From: Ophiobolus disseminans | Taxonomy: Eukaryota; Ascomycota; Dothideomycetes; Pleosporales; Phaeosphaeriaceae | DNA: 64,000 bases | NCBI GenBank assembly: GCA_010093685.1 | Contig: MU006234.1 | Span: 611,668-675,667, forward strand | Direction of reading: 5' to 3' | Shown here: piece after piece, positions 47,857-58,321 of the stretch | Position numbering within the stretch: the first letter of the stretch is position 1 | Layout: the number at the start of each line of letters is the position of its first letter | Program-made: the position numbers and the translations under genes | Notes under the pieces: generated by a model | Databases searched by the model: none | What the model was told of the DNA's origin: nothing | What the model saw: the letters and a program-made list of their open reading frames with translations, nothing else

Positions 47857-50159
47857 ATGGATCCAAAGAACCTCGAAAAACAGCGCCAGCCTGAGGAACC
47901 ACGCTTCCTGAGCTTTCCGCACCTCCAAGAGGATGCCATGAGAGATGGCAAGCCGGCACTGAACAAATACAGCTCCACCCTTACCGCTGGTCACAATTTC
48001 CCTGGCGCCCAGGTTCGCTACACCCGTAAAGTTGGCCGTTGACTAGGTCAGTAGCTAATCTGGTGCTCAAGGCAATGCTGTACGCGGCCGGTGTACCTTC
48101 AAAGGAAGCCATGAAGACGCAACCTCATGTGGGGATTGCGAGCGTGTGGTGGGAAGGCAACCCTTGCAAGTAAGAATGTAGCATCCCATTCAATTGTGGT
48201 CAGGATATTGACAATGCTGCAGCATGCACTGTAAGTTGCCGCATCGGTTGCTCACAGAGCGCCGTTGGTGTGTATATTGACCCAAAATCAAAGTACTTTC
48301 ACTCGGCAAAGAAATAAAGAAACACGTTCAGAACGACAACATGCTGGCATGGCAGTACAACACTGTCGGAGTATCGGACGGAATAACTATGGGCGGCGAA
48401 GTTAAGTTATTGAACCCCTAAGTCACACAAGGTGTTGCAATCTTTCGTGTCCCAGCTATACGAAGACTTGTTTATCCTCAAACCTCTATTTTAGACTCTA
48501 GAGTCTTTGAAAGTGTTGCGAGGTCATACAAGCTTCCTACTATCTTCTGGATAATATCACATGAATTATTGCAGCACCGAGTGGTAGTCTTTTACTTTCA
48601 CTAACCTTGAATAGGCATGCGCTTTTCCCTCCAGACTCGAGAGATAATAGCAGACAGCATCGAGACTGTAACATGTGCGCAGCACCACGATGCATGCATA
48701 GCGATACCTGGATGTGACAAGAACATGCCCGGTGTCATTATGGCCTTCGCACGTCACAACCGGCCCTCACTCATGGTGTACGGTGGCTCGATCATGCCAG
48801 GCTATTCTGAAACCCTAAAGAAGCCTATCAACATCTCAACATGCTATGAGAAGCACGGTGCATACATCTACAAGAACCTGCAGAGCGCTGAAGTAGGCAA
48901 ATTTTCACCTGACGAGATCATGGACGACATCGAGAGGAACGCTTGTCCGGGAGCTGGAGCGTGTGGTGGCATGTACACCGCCAATACCATGTCGACCTCT
49001 ATTGAAGGTATGTATACATTCAGGACCCTCGGAGACGATACTGATGATAAGTAGCTATGGGCCTCACCCTCCCCAATTCTTCGACCACACCCGCCACCTC
49101 TCCAGCAAAAATGCGTGAGTGTGCCAAAGCCGCCGCTGCCATCCGTGTCTGCATGGAGAAAAACATCACCCCCAAAAAGCTCCTCACCAAAGCATCTTTT
49201 GAGAACGCGCTTGTCATGATGATGGTGCTAGGTGGCTCTACTAACGCCGTGTTGCACTTGTTGGCAATGTCGGGCACTGCTGGCGTACCGCTAACCCTTG
49301 ATGACTTCCAGCGCGTCTCGAACAAGATCCCATTCCTCGCCGATCTTGCGCCTTCTGGAAGGTACATGGCGGCTGATCTCTTCGATATCGGCGGCATGCC
49401 ATCTGTCATGAAGCTCCTGGTAGCTGCAGGACTCTTGAATGGCTCCATTCCCACCGTCACCGGAAAGACTCTCGCAGAGAACATCGAGCCATACCCCTCT
49501 CTTCCTCAAGACCAGACCCTCATCCGCCCACTCAACAACCCCATCAAGCCGACTGGCCACATCGAGATCTTGCGTGGTAATCTTGCTCCCGCAGGTGCCG
49601 TCGCCAAGATCACTGGCAAAGAAGGCGTGGTTTTCAAAGGAAAAGCAATGGTAACTTATATCTCTTCTCCTACATGAATCCCAAGTCTGACGACACATCA
49701 CAGGTCTTCAACAAAGAACACGAACTCGACGCCGCCCTCAACGAAGGCCGCATCCCCCATGGCGAAAACATCGTCGTAGTAGTCCGCTACGAAGGCCCCA
49801 AAGGCGGTCCAGGCATGCCCGAGCAACTGAAAGCTTCCGCCGCAATCATGGGCGCCAAGTTGACCAACGTCGCTCTCATCACCGACGGTCGGTACTCTGG
49901 TGCCAGCCACGGCTTCATCGTCGGACACATCTGTCCTGAGGCTGCTGTTGGCGGACCCATTGCGGTGGTGCAGGACGGCGATGTCATCACGATTGATGCA
50001 GAGAAGAATCGCATTGATATGGATGTCAGTGTCGAGGAAATCGATGCGAGGTTGAAGGAGTGGAAGGCGCCGAGCATGCCGGTTACGAGGGGTGTGCTGG
50101 CGAAGTACGCGCGGTTGGTGGGAGACGCTAGTCATGGTGCTATGACAGACGTGTTTTGA
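47857..50159 (+). CDS. ILV3: Dihydroxy-acid dehydratase (IlvD/Edd family)
   Basis: Exons: 47857-48012, 48072-48169, 48223-48230, 48294-48400, 48615-49007, 49055-49650, 49704-50159. The product has the family hallmarks: YSSTLTAGHNFPGAQAMLYAAG, WWEGNPCNMHLL, VGVSDGITMG, the cluster ligands in IPGCDKNMPG and NACPGAGACGGMYTANTMS, MVLGGSTNAVLHLL, ITDGRYSGASHGF and GHICPEAAVGGP. It dehydrates dihydroxy-acids to 2-keto acids in valine, isoleucine and leucine synthesis using an Fe-S cluster. The N-terminus (MDPKNLEKQRQPEEP) lacks an obvious mitochondrial presequence, so it may be a cytosolic paralogue. The third exon is only 8 nt. The fourth junction (48400/48615) is one base short of keeping frame, so the gene may carry a lesion, or the splice there is unusual. 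Confidence 0.85.
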
Positions 50160-50668
50160 GGGGCTGATTTGAGCCCTGAGAACGCATGGCATCGGCCTGC
50201 AGACACAAAAGTAGTTCTTGCTGGATTTTATCATAGATTGTAAATTCAGTTGGTCCCCAAAGGTCAAGGAAAGTATAATGTACAAGAGTGCTACATGGAT
50301 GATCCGTCTATCCTCATAGCCTTGTTCAACTTTTCTTAACCCCTTGTTGTATTGTGAAGATATACAGGCTCTGTCTACGCAAAGATAGGACACGAATCTT
50401 GCAGCACTTGGTGAGGTAAATACTTCTCCTGTGTTCGTTGTGCAGAATGAACCATGACAACACGACATCACGACACGAAAGGAGGTAGCTGGAGCACGCG
50501 GTGTGGTGGGTATCTTGTTGCTGTTTAGGCCAAAGCCGTCTCCATTGGATCTCATAGGCTATGCTGCCCCAGCGAAGTCATGTCTCAACGCCATAAGCCA
50601 TAAACCGTAGATCCGTACCGCCCGCATTCAAATGCAAGCAAGCTCTTTTTCATGCACGTGGCGAACAT
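50160..50668. other. Intergenic between convergent dehydratase and RPS19 genes
   Basis: About 510 bases of 3' flank for both genes. No supported coding frame. Confidence 0.45.
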
Positions 50669-51414
50669 CTACTCGTCATCCTCATCCTCCTCCTCGGCCT
50701 CGAGTGTGGTTTGGGCGATACGGTCCAAATCACGCTGGCCGGACTGTGTGATGCGGCGGCCACCCTTGTCCTCGTCCTGCTCGAGGACACCGATCTTCTC
50801 GAGCGCCTGCATGACCTTGCGGTCGACAGAGCCGGAGGCGTCAGTGTGGTGGGAGGGGCGCGAGCCGCGGTTCTTGGTGGAGCTATAGCATCGTCAGCAT
50901 CATTGGCCCCACCATGTATTCGGCGGGTGTTCGTACCCGTGGGCCTTTCGCAGGCGGCCGACACCGACGGTCTTGCGCATGTAGACGTGACGGGCAACGG
51001 CGGCGGCGCGGACGTAGAACCAGTCGATGTCCTGGGGAGGCAGCTCCTTGGAGTCTAGTTCCGTTAGACATGCGAGAGTGAAGTCGCAGTCAGTGAGTAC
51101 GTACGCGATGTCTTGACAGTATCAACCCAGCCTGTAGATAAGCGGTCAGCAAGCTGAGGTTATCCCCCAATTACGGGATTCAGGCTTTTCTTCACCCGCT
51201 GGATTGACACGAACCTGGACTGTCCATTGTTAGCGAGTTCGTACTCAATGGCATCAGGGATATACGCACATTGGGAGCTTTCCCTGCCTCTTCAAGAAAG
51301 CGGCATATGCGCCGATGAACTTCTGCGCCTGCGAAACTGTTAATGCGCTGTTGCCGGGCGATCGTGGGTGTCCATGTCGCGTACCTCGACGTCCTTGACT
51401 GAAACACCACCCAT
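50669..51414 (-). CDS. RPS19: 40S ribosomal protein eS19
   Basis: Six exons: 51414-51385, 51328-51270, 51219-51215, 51131-51105, 51054-50937 and 50882-50669, together 453 nt or 150 aa. The product reads [79 protein letters not shown] and an acidic EEEDEDDE tail, all diagnostic of eS19. It is part of the small subunit head and is needed for 18S rRNA maturation. The third exon is just 5 nt and restores the conserved LP-I-P-GW segment; its flanking introns are 50 and 83 nt. Intron-rich 5' ends are usual for ribosomal protein genes. It is divergent from the HET gene. Confidence 0.95.
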
Positions 51415-51775
51415 TTTGTCGGTATTGATGGAGATTGACGGGGAGATTGAGAGAGGTGTTGTTGGTCTTGTCGGTGGCTGCGTCGAAAGTCGTTGCGCTC
51501 GATTGATTTTTGAACATCGGCCGTGGCGGCTCGCTTACGTCCGCCGAGGCGCTAGCGTGGGCCATCTGCCCCACCTTCGACTGCCATTCCATCTTCACCC
51601 ACCTCCGCATTCCCTTGATTATTTTACCAGCATCTGCTTCTGTTCACTATCTATGACAAACCTTCCAAATAACGCGTTTCCAAAACCCCTGCACTGGCGC
51701 GCACCTGCAATGGTGCATAATCTAAATTTACACCAAAGATCAAGCTGATAATCGTTCTATAATGCTCGTCCCTGA
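51415..51775. promoter_or_regulatory. Divergent promoter region of RPS19 and the HET gene
   Basis: 361 bases between divergent start codons. It presumably drives a constitutive, highly expressed gene on one side and an incompatibility-type gene on the other. No specific site was recognised. Confidence 0.4.
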
Positions 51776-54187
51776 ATGATCGATACCCCGTCTGCAATGA
51801 GTGGAAAGACATATACTGGTGTTCCAGAGGATGAAAATATGGTGCATGGCCGACGTTTCTCCAGCGATCACGCTCGTATCATCGACGAGTGTCAATTATG
51901 TCCGAACACTTTGAGTTCGAGTCATCTCACCAGCGATGATAAAGTAGAAGCAAGCTACCGGTACTTCCACAAACCATGCTACTTGCCGACCTGTACACGA
52001 TCCGATGCACGCGAATACGGTTTTTGTGATTTCTGCATACACTCAAGAGTTTGGCATCTCCTGGTCTGTATGAATGGTAAAGATGCTCTGGTGTCGGGTA
52101 TATGCGCAACTCGACCGATTAAGGATCCAAGAGATTCAGCATGTCCATTGTGTAGAATCATCAACAAACTAATACACTCCGTGTACGATCCAATCAGAGT
52201 GTCTGAAGAAGAGAAGCGCGAAGCAGAAATCGGCTTCGTGAGCATCCGAGAAGATACAGTGGAACTTTGCAAGAAGTATGTAGACAAGGTTGAGCGCTTC
52301 AGCAGTTCGACCATGGTTGGCAGGATAAAGTTCAAGCCAGGTAACTAGGCGTGATGTAGAAGTCTTTAGTGAATCGCTGACTGGTTCTAGAGCTCTCAAT
52401 GCCACTAGTTGGCGAGTGGGTGTCCTGGACTCGCGTGCGAAACATGTTACAGATTTGTCGCGAAAGCCATCCACAGTGTCATAGCAACAATACAAACAAA
52501 AGTCTTCCCGTCGGTTTTCGGGTCATTGATGTCGCACGCCGATGTCTTACCGAGCAAAGGAACTGCCGGTTTGTGGCTCTCAGCTACGTCTGGGGGTCAA
52601 ACGCCGAGCGGTCTACCATTGCTTACACACACACAATGCAAGATTTGATGGTAGACGCGAGTCTTTCATCGGACAGACTCCCTCGTACAATTGAGGATGC
52701 ATTGACGATCTGTACACGGTTGCAGGAACGGTTTCTGTGGGTGGACAGACTCTGTATCGTGCAAGATGATGCTCAAGATAAACTACGGCAGATCAACGCG
52801 ATGGACACTATCTATTCCACAGCACACTTTGTCATTATCGCAGGACACGGGAATGGTGCAGGGTATGGCATTCCTGGAGTCAGTCGCGGTCGCCCACACT
52901 TTGCGAGCCAGCAAAAGGTTGCTCTACCAGGGCTAGCCGCTGTCAACATAGTCCGTGACAGAGAGCAGGATCCGGATGCTGTTTGGCGCACACGCGGATG
53001 TACGTCAGCTGGTGTACATTGCTTGCTTGGAACAGCCACTGACTACTTACACCAATATAGGGACATACCAGGAGGCAGTCCTAGCTCGAAGGAGACTGTA
53101 TTTCTCGAATTCGCAAGTTCAGTTCGAGTGCCAGCAATCATTACTCCATGAAGACGAATACAACGGTGGAAGCCGGCTGGATCCTGTCAACCAGATGAGC
53201 CCCACGGATCGCTCAGCCTTTGAAACATATACCTATCATATCTCAAAATATAGTTTCCGGTCACTCACGTTCCAGAAAGATGCCTACGCGGCTTTTACAG
53301 GCATCACCAATACACTTTTTGGCGTCAATACAACGCGGTTTGGTTTACCTCTGGAACATTTCGATCGTGCGCTACACTGGCACAGTGCTCTGGACGGACG
53401 CACCCTCTCGAGCAGAGAATACGATGGGGTATGTTTTCCCACTTGGTCTTGGTTTTCTGTGATGAGACAGCCGCCTGCGCACGTCTTTCATCACGACGTT
53501 TCCTTCCATGGAGCACTGACGGCATGGCACTCGTACGATGGGAGCGAATTATCTCCTATAAAAGATCGGCCGGATGATACTGATCTATTGGACTGGAGAA
53601 GCTACATGGCTATTGCTTGTAGTGAAGGTTGCGTGTCTGGGTGGGATGTTTTATTGCCTCAAGTCTCCTGGACCGAACTTCGCACAGCATTTGATCAACG
53701 CTGGCCGGATTACTCAGCGTTTTATCAAAATCTAACGAAGTCCATGGCAGATCTGCAAGAAGATGTTGTTAGTCTCGTGGAAGAGACCCCTGGGTCCATA
53801 GCCTGCAGAACACGATGCGCCGACTTCGGTTTGAAGGACGACGGTAAGGGACGTTGGCTAGCTTTGAGCATCGTAGATTCGCAAGGACAAGTGGTTGGCA
53901 AAATTTGCGGCCAGACACGAGAGCTTCGCGCAACGCCAGCCATCGAGGAAAACTCTACCTTTGAGTTTATTGCACTTTCGTTAGCTGGAGTGCCTGCCCT
54001 GCAGTCACCAAGAGAGCCTAGAGGGTACTCTGGCATTCCTGGTAGCCCTATGGATATTGAACCTACAGTTGTTGTCATGCTGATTGGACGGCAGGGACGC
54101 GTTGCGTACCGCAAAGCACTTGGGTGGATCTATCTTAAACACTGGGCTGCATCACCTGGGCAATGGAAGACTATCATACTCGTGTAA
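51776..54187 (+). CDS. HET-domain (heterokaryon incompatibility) protein
   Basis: Three exons (51776-52340, 52391-52999, 53061-54187) give 766 aa in frame. A Cys/His-rich N-terminal segment (CQLCPN, CYLPTC, YGFCDFCIHSRVW, CPLCRI) could bind metal. The HET domain follows: FVALSYVWGS, LPRTIEDALTICTRLQERFLWVDRLCIVQDD, INAMDTIYSTAHFVIIAG, then WRTRGWTYQEAVLARRRLYF across the second intron. The C-terminal 350 residues include FPTWSWFS, usual in this family. HET proteins trigger programmed cell death on contact with incompatible strains and are structurally related to TIR-type domains. The partner allele cannot be inferred here. No NACHT or WD repeats are attached. Confidence 0.92.
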
Positions 54188-55073
54188 GTCACACGAGTGA
54201 GGCCGATGGAGGGATGATCCTTTTTGGAGTTTACCCAACCCTGTGAGTCCCAGGAGCGGACATAGAAGCCACAGAACCATCATCATGGCTCTGAGTTGCG
54301 GCTACCGGCAGGGACCCCTGCTGTAATTCCGTCCAGCTGGGGCGGCTCACATGGCAGGCATCGTGGAATATTTTGGCAGGATTTGATCAGTCGTCCACAG
54401 AGAAAAGTGCCGTTCGCTAAGTCACATCGAGCGATTTACTCCTGGCTCAAAAACGGGGCAATACCTTGTAACAGCCACGAACCACAAAAGACCCGGGCCA
54501 TCTAGAAACCTGAGAGCGTTTGGCGTCTGTTGTTCTCTCTATCATTGAGCACCAGATTGGTTGGACACGTGGTCCTCGGATTACAACCCTTGGTAGCATC
54601 CAACTTATGGGCCGGAAAAACGCCAGTGTGATTGTTGACCGTTTCGTTGCGTCGTCAGTAATCTGTCCCGCTGTATCCATGTTCGAGGCTTCAGGAGAAC
54701 TCTAGAGGTAGCCATACAAGACGAGCATCGAGGTAAAGCGGCCACAAATGTACATCCTTTCCCGAGTAGCGAGGTTATCCCGCTGCGACACTTGATTTAG
54801 GGTCTATTTGAAGTTGCAAAGCGACTAGATTTCTGGGAACCGTATGTTTGACCAATTCTACATATCCAAGGATGCCCAGGTAATATACAGAACTGACATT
54901 CTGGCACCAAATTGTTGCAATTGTATTCAACATCACCTAGGCACCATCAACCCAATGCAGCTAGCGCAAGCCCGAAGCTGACCCCCACGCGTACCCCACC
55001 AGCATCAATCTTTTTCCCAACATACTATACCTCCACCATCATACATCATATCGCCCACAATCTTACCTCAAAC
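54188..55073. other. Intergenic
   Basis: About 890 bases after the HET gene. Short frames only. The last 60 bases before 55074 form a CA/CT-rich leader. No TATA box was recognised. Confidence 0.45.
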
Positions 55074-56000
55074 ATGGCAGATCTCGACGCCTCCACTCCT
55101 CGCGTCTTCATCGCTCGCCATGGTACTTCCTACCTCCTACATGTCCAATGAGCATCATGCCTAACCACGTGCCCAGGCGAAACCGAATGGACCAAAAACG
55201 GCCGCTACACCGGCTCTACAGAGCTTTTGCTGACTCCAGATGGCGAAAAACAAGTATCAGGCACAGCTTCGCATCTCGTCGGGTCTAAAAAACTCGTCGA
55301 TCCGGAGCGCCTTGTCAAAGTGTTCGTTAGCCCGCGGAAACGCGCACAGCAGACCTTCACTTTGCTTTTTGAAAAAGAGGGGTTGAAGCTGGACGATGCG
55401 AGTGGAAAGGTCGTGTTGGAGGAAGACATCACGGAGTGGGACCATGGTATGTATGAGGGCTGGTTGGGTGGCGAGATCAGGTCGTCTAGGAAGGAAAGGG
55501 GTGTTGTGGGAGAGAAGGGGGAGGAAGAGTGGAGTATTTGGAGGGACGGGTGTGAAGGGGGAGAGTAAGTTGCTATCTTTACTTTAATATTTGGGAAAGG
55601 CGATGTTGATCAATGTGCTTAGGTCGCCGCAACAAGTTGCGGAACGCCTGGACCGACTGATTGCGAAGATTCGCGAGCTTCAACGGCCATGTATGAATGG
55701 GGAGCAGGCTGCTGACGTTGTGGTTGTATGATTACCTTCGCGTAAATCGCGGAAAGCAGCTAATGATGGAGTGTAGGTTGCACATGGGATGAGCTTGAGG
55801 TGCTTCGTTAAGAGATGGTTGGGCTATCCGCTGGATATGCCTTTGGCGCTTATGCTGTCACCTGGTGCTATTGGTATCTTAAGGTATGTGTGATGCATGC
55901 TGAGTTATAGAGGACGTCTGCTGACAACGAAAATAGCTACTTGAAGCATGACATCGAACAGCCAGCGTTCTTCGTCGGAATGTCTCTTCCACCTCTATAA
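55074..56000 (+). CDS. SHB17: Sedoheptulose-1,7-bisphosphatase-like histidine phosphatase
   Basis: Five exons (55074-55122, 55177-55564, 55623-55725, 55777-55883, 55937-56000) sum to 236 aa. The phosphoglycerate-mutase-type RHGETEWT motif spans the first intron (catalytic His 16), GRYTGSTELLLTPDGEKQ follows, then FVSPRKRAQQTF, the acid-base EWDHGMYEGW, and the second histidine in VAHGMSLR. This arrangement and length match Shb17, which dephosphorylates sedoheptulose-1,7-bisphosphate and feeds riboneogenesis in the cytosol. All four introns keep frame. Broad histidine phosphatases with other sugar substrates are the alternative. Confidence 0.88.
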
Positions 56001-56772
56001 AAAGAAAGGAAGATGTTGCGCAGCTGGCTTGAGACATAGACATATACAACGACGACCAGCTAATGCGGGTCCGTGAACGAACGATGCTTACGAAGCGTTT
56101 GCCCACATCAATGCACTACATGCATTGTGCGTCTCGAGCACCCACACTCCCGAGGTCTCACAATTCCTCCCCGCGCTTCTTCGACGCGCTTGACGCGATA
56201 ATTCAACGGTGTTGCATTCTCCAGTCATCTCACATTGATGATATCCGAGTTGTCTTCAATCAGACGAGCACATACTAGTACATGGTACTTAGTAGAACTT
56301 GTTGGCTAAGTTGCCTTCTGAGGCCGACATGCACTATAGAAAACAAGCATTGCGAAAGATTTTGATAATTGCCTTTCGGGAGTTATTGATATAGTCCGGA
56401 TATTGTGCTCTGGTTCTTCACATTCCAAATGCAAAGCACTAAATAAATGTAAACTGCCCATTTCGGAAAGAGGGTATCGCAGTCTCGAGGGTCAAACTGA
56501 CAAAATATTCCCCGCTTTTCGGAGAATTACCAGTCCTCCCGTTAATTTGATGTGTCCTACCGGTGGGATAAGTAGCAGTATAACTTCCCTGAACCTGGTT
56601 TGAAACAGCAAGCGAGGAAATACAGGCCTAGCAGCCTGTCTAGACTGGCTATACTTTCGATTTTAATTAAATATGGCGTACAGTACAAAGTCTCCATGAG
56701 GGTCGACAACACGATACACTCCACTCAGACCTCAAAACTTCCACCTTATACCAAACAATAACGTCAACCACC
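56001..56772. other. Intergenic, AT-rich
   Basis: About 770 bases. The 56280-56660 part is AT-rich and contains only short frames. The last 50 bases form a CA-rich leader of the GH62 gene. Confidence 0.45.
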
Positions 56773-57759
56773 ATGCTTCCCACGCTCACGCTCACTCTCC
56801 TCTCTTTACTCCTAGCGCCCATCTCGTCCGCACAAACAACATGCACTCTCTCCTCCACCTACCGCTGGACATCCACCGGCGCCCTCGCAACCCCAAAGTC
56901 AGGCTGGGCCTCGCTCAAAGACTTCACGGCCGTAAACTACAACGGCAAAACACTCGTGTACGCCTCCAACTACAACACGGGCACAAAGTCCTACGGCTCC
57001 ATGAACTTCGGCCTCCTGTCAAACTGGACCGACATGAGCAGCGCACCCCAGAACAGCATGCCTTTCAACGCCGTCGCGCCAACGCTATTTTACTTCACGC
57101 CCAAAAGCACGTGGGTGCTTGCTTACCAGTGGGGCCCTACGTCCTTCTCGTACCGCACCTCTACAGACCCGAGTAACGTGGGGAGTTGGAGCGCCGTGCA
57201 GCCGCTGTTCAGCGGGAAGGTTACCGGAAGTGATACCGGCGCCATCGACCAGACGCTCATCGGGGACAGCAAAGACATGTATCTTTTCTTCGCGGGGGAC
57301 AACGGCAAAATATACCGCGCGAGCATGCCCCTATCGTCTTTCCCAGGGAACTTCGGAACCGCAAGCACCGTCGTGCTGTCAGATACCAAGAACAACCTCT
57401 TCGAAGCCGTGCAAGTATACACACTCGCAAACCACACTCCACCCATGTACTTGATGCTTGTAGAGGCGATCGGTGCAAAGGGGCGGTATTTTCGCAGTTT
57501 CACGGCTACGAGCTTGAGCGGTACGTGGACGGCACAGGCGGCGAGTGAGAGTAATCCGTTTGCGGGCAAGGCGAATAGCGGCGCGAGTTGGACGGATGAT
57601 ATCAGTCATGGGGATCTGTGGAGGCTGAATCCGGATCAGACGATGACGGTTGATGCGTGTGATTTGCAGCTGCTGTATCAAGGACGGGATCCAAAGAATA
57701 CACCGAGTGATTATAATTCGTTGCCGTACAGGCCGGGGGTGTTGACGTTGCAGAGGTAG
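56773..57759 (+). CDS. GH62 alpha-L-arabinofuranosidase, secreted
   Basis: A single exon of 328 aa. Residues 1-20 are a signal peptide ([20 protein letters not shown]). The five-bladed propeller of GH62 shows in [108 protein letters not shown] and LLYQGRDP near the C-terminus. Length is typical for a catalytic domain without a carbohydrate-binding module. The enzyme removes arabinose side chains from arabinoxylan outside the cell and would work with the GH115 enzyme at 8742. Codons are strongly C-ending in the first half. The identification is secure. Confidence 0.96.
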   Translation: MLPTLTLTLLSLLLAPISSAQTTCTLSSTYRWTSTGALATPKSGWASLKDFTAVNYNGKTLVYASNYNTGTKSYGSMNFGLLSNWTDMSSAPQNSMPFNAVAPTLFYFTPKSTWVLAYQWGPTSFSYRTSTDPSNVGSWSAVQPLFSGKVTGSDTGAIDQTLIGDSKDMYLFFAGDNGKIYRASMPLSSFPGNFGTASTVVLSDTKNNLFEAVQVYTLANHTPPMYLMLVEAIGAKGRYFRSFTATSLSGTWTAQAASESNPFAGKANSGASWTDDISHGDLWRLNPDQTMTVDACDLQLLYQGRDPKNTPSDYNSLPYRPGVLTLQR

Positions 57760-58321
57760 CTATGACTGAAGAAAGAAATGTGAGTGCAGGAGGAACACTG
57801 TGTATTATTTTGCATTTACATTTGCGTTCACTGTGCCTGTATTGCACATAATCTCATCGTTACTCTGCTCATCGACGTATCCGTCTTCGTCATCATATCA
57901 GGCTGATCCTATTCAAGCCTGGTGTTCATCAAAAAAAGTACAACTACAATCTGACCCGCCTAGATTTGTGCAAGCACCCCGAAGGATTCGCCTCAGATAT
58001 CCACCTAACTCAGCCGAAGCCGCAAACTCACGCACTGGAAGCGATTCAGACGCCAAAGTGATGCAGCGGTAAAAGTGAAGACCAGTAAAACATGGTGGTG
58101 AAGCGAATGTCGTGAAGAAGGAACATGGTATTTCAGTCCATGCTGAGTTGATGAAAATGTTCGTCGCTCGATGCTGGATGTCACGGAACATAATGGTGTC
58201 GTAAAAAGGACGCTGTCGATATACACCCCACTCTCGGACTATGTGCAACTGGATGCGTGTGCAACAATCGACTCGGACTAATATCTCCGGACCGGGAAAC
58301 AAAACAACCTCAAGCCGAATG
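57760..58321. other. Intergenic between convergent GH62 and NBP2-like genes
   Basis: About 560 bases of 3' flank. Short frames only; no repeat or gene supported. Confidence 0.45.
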
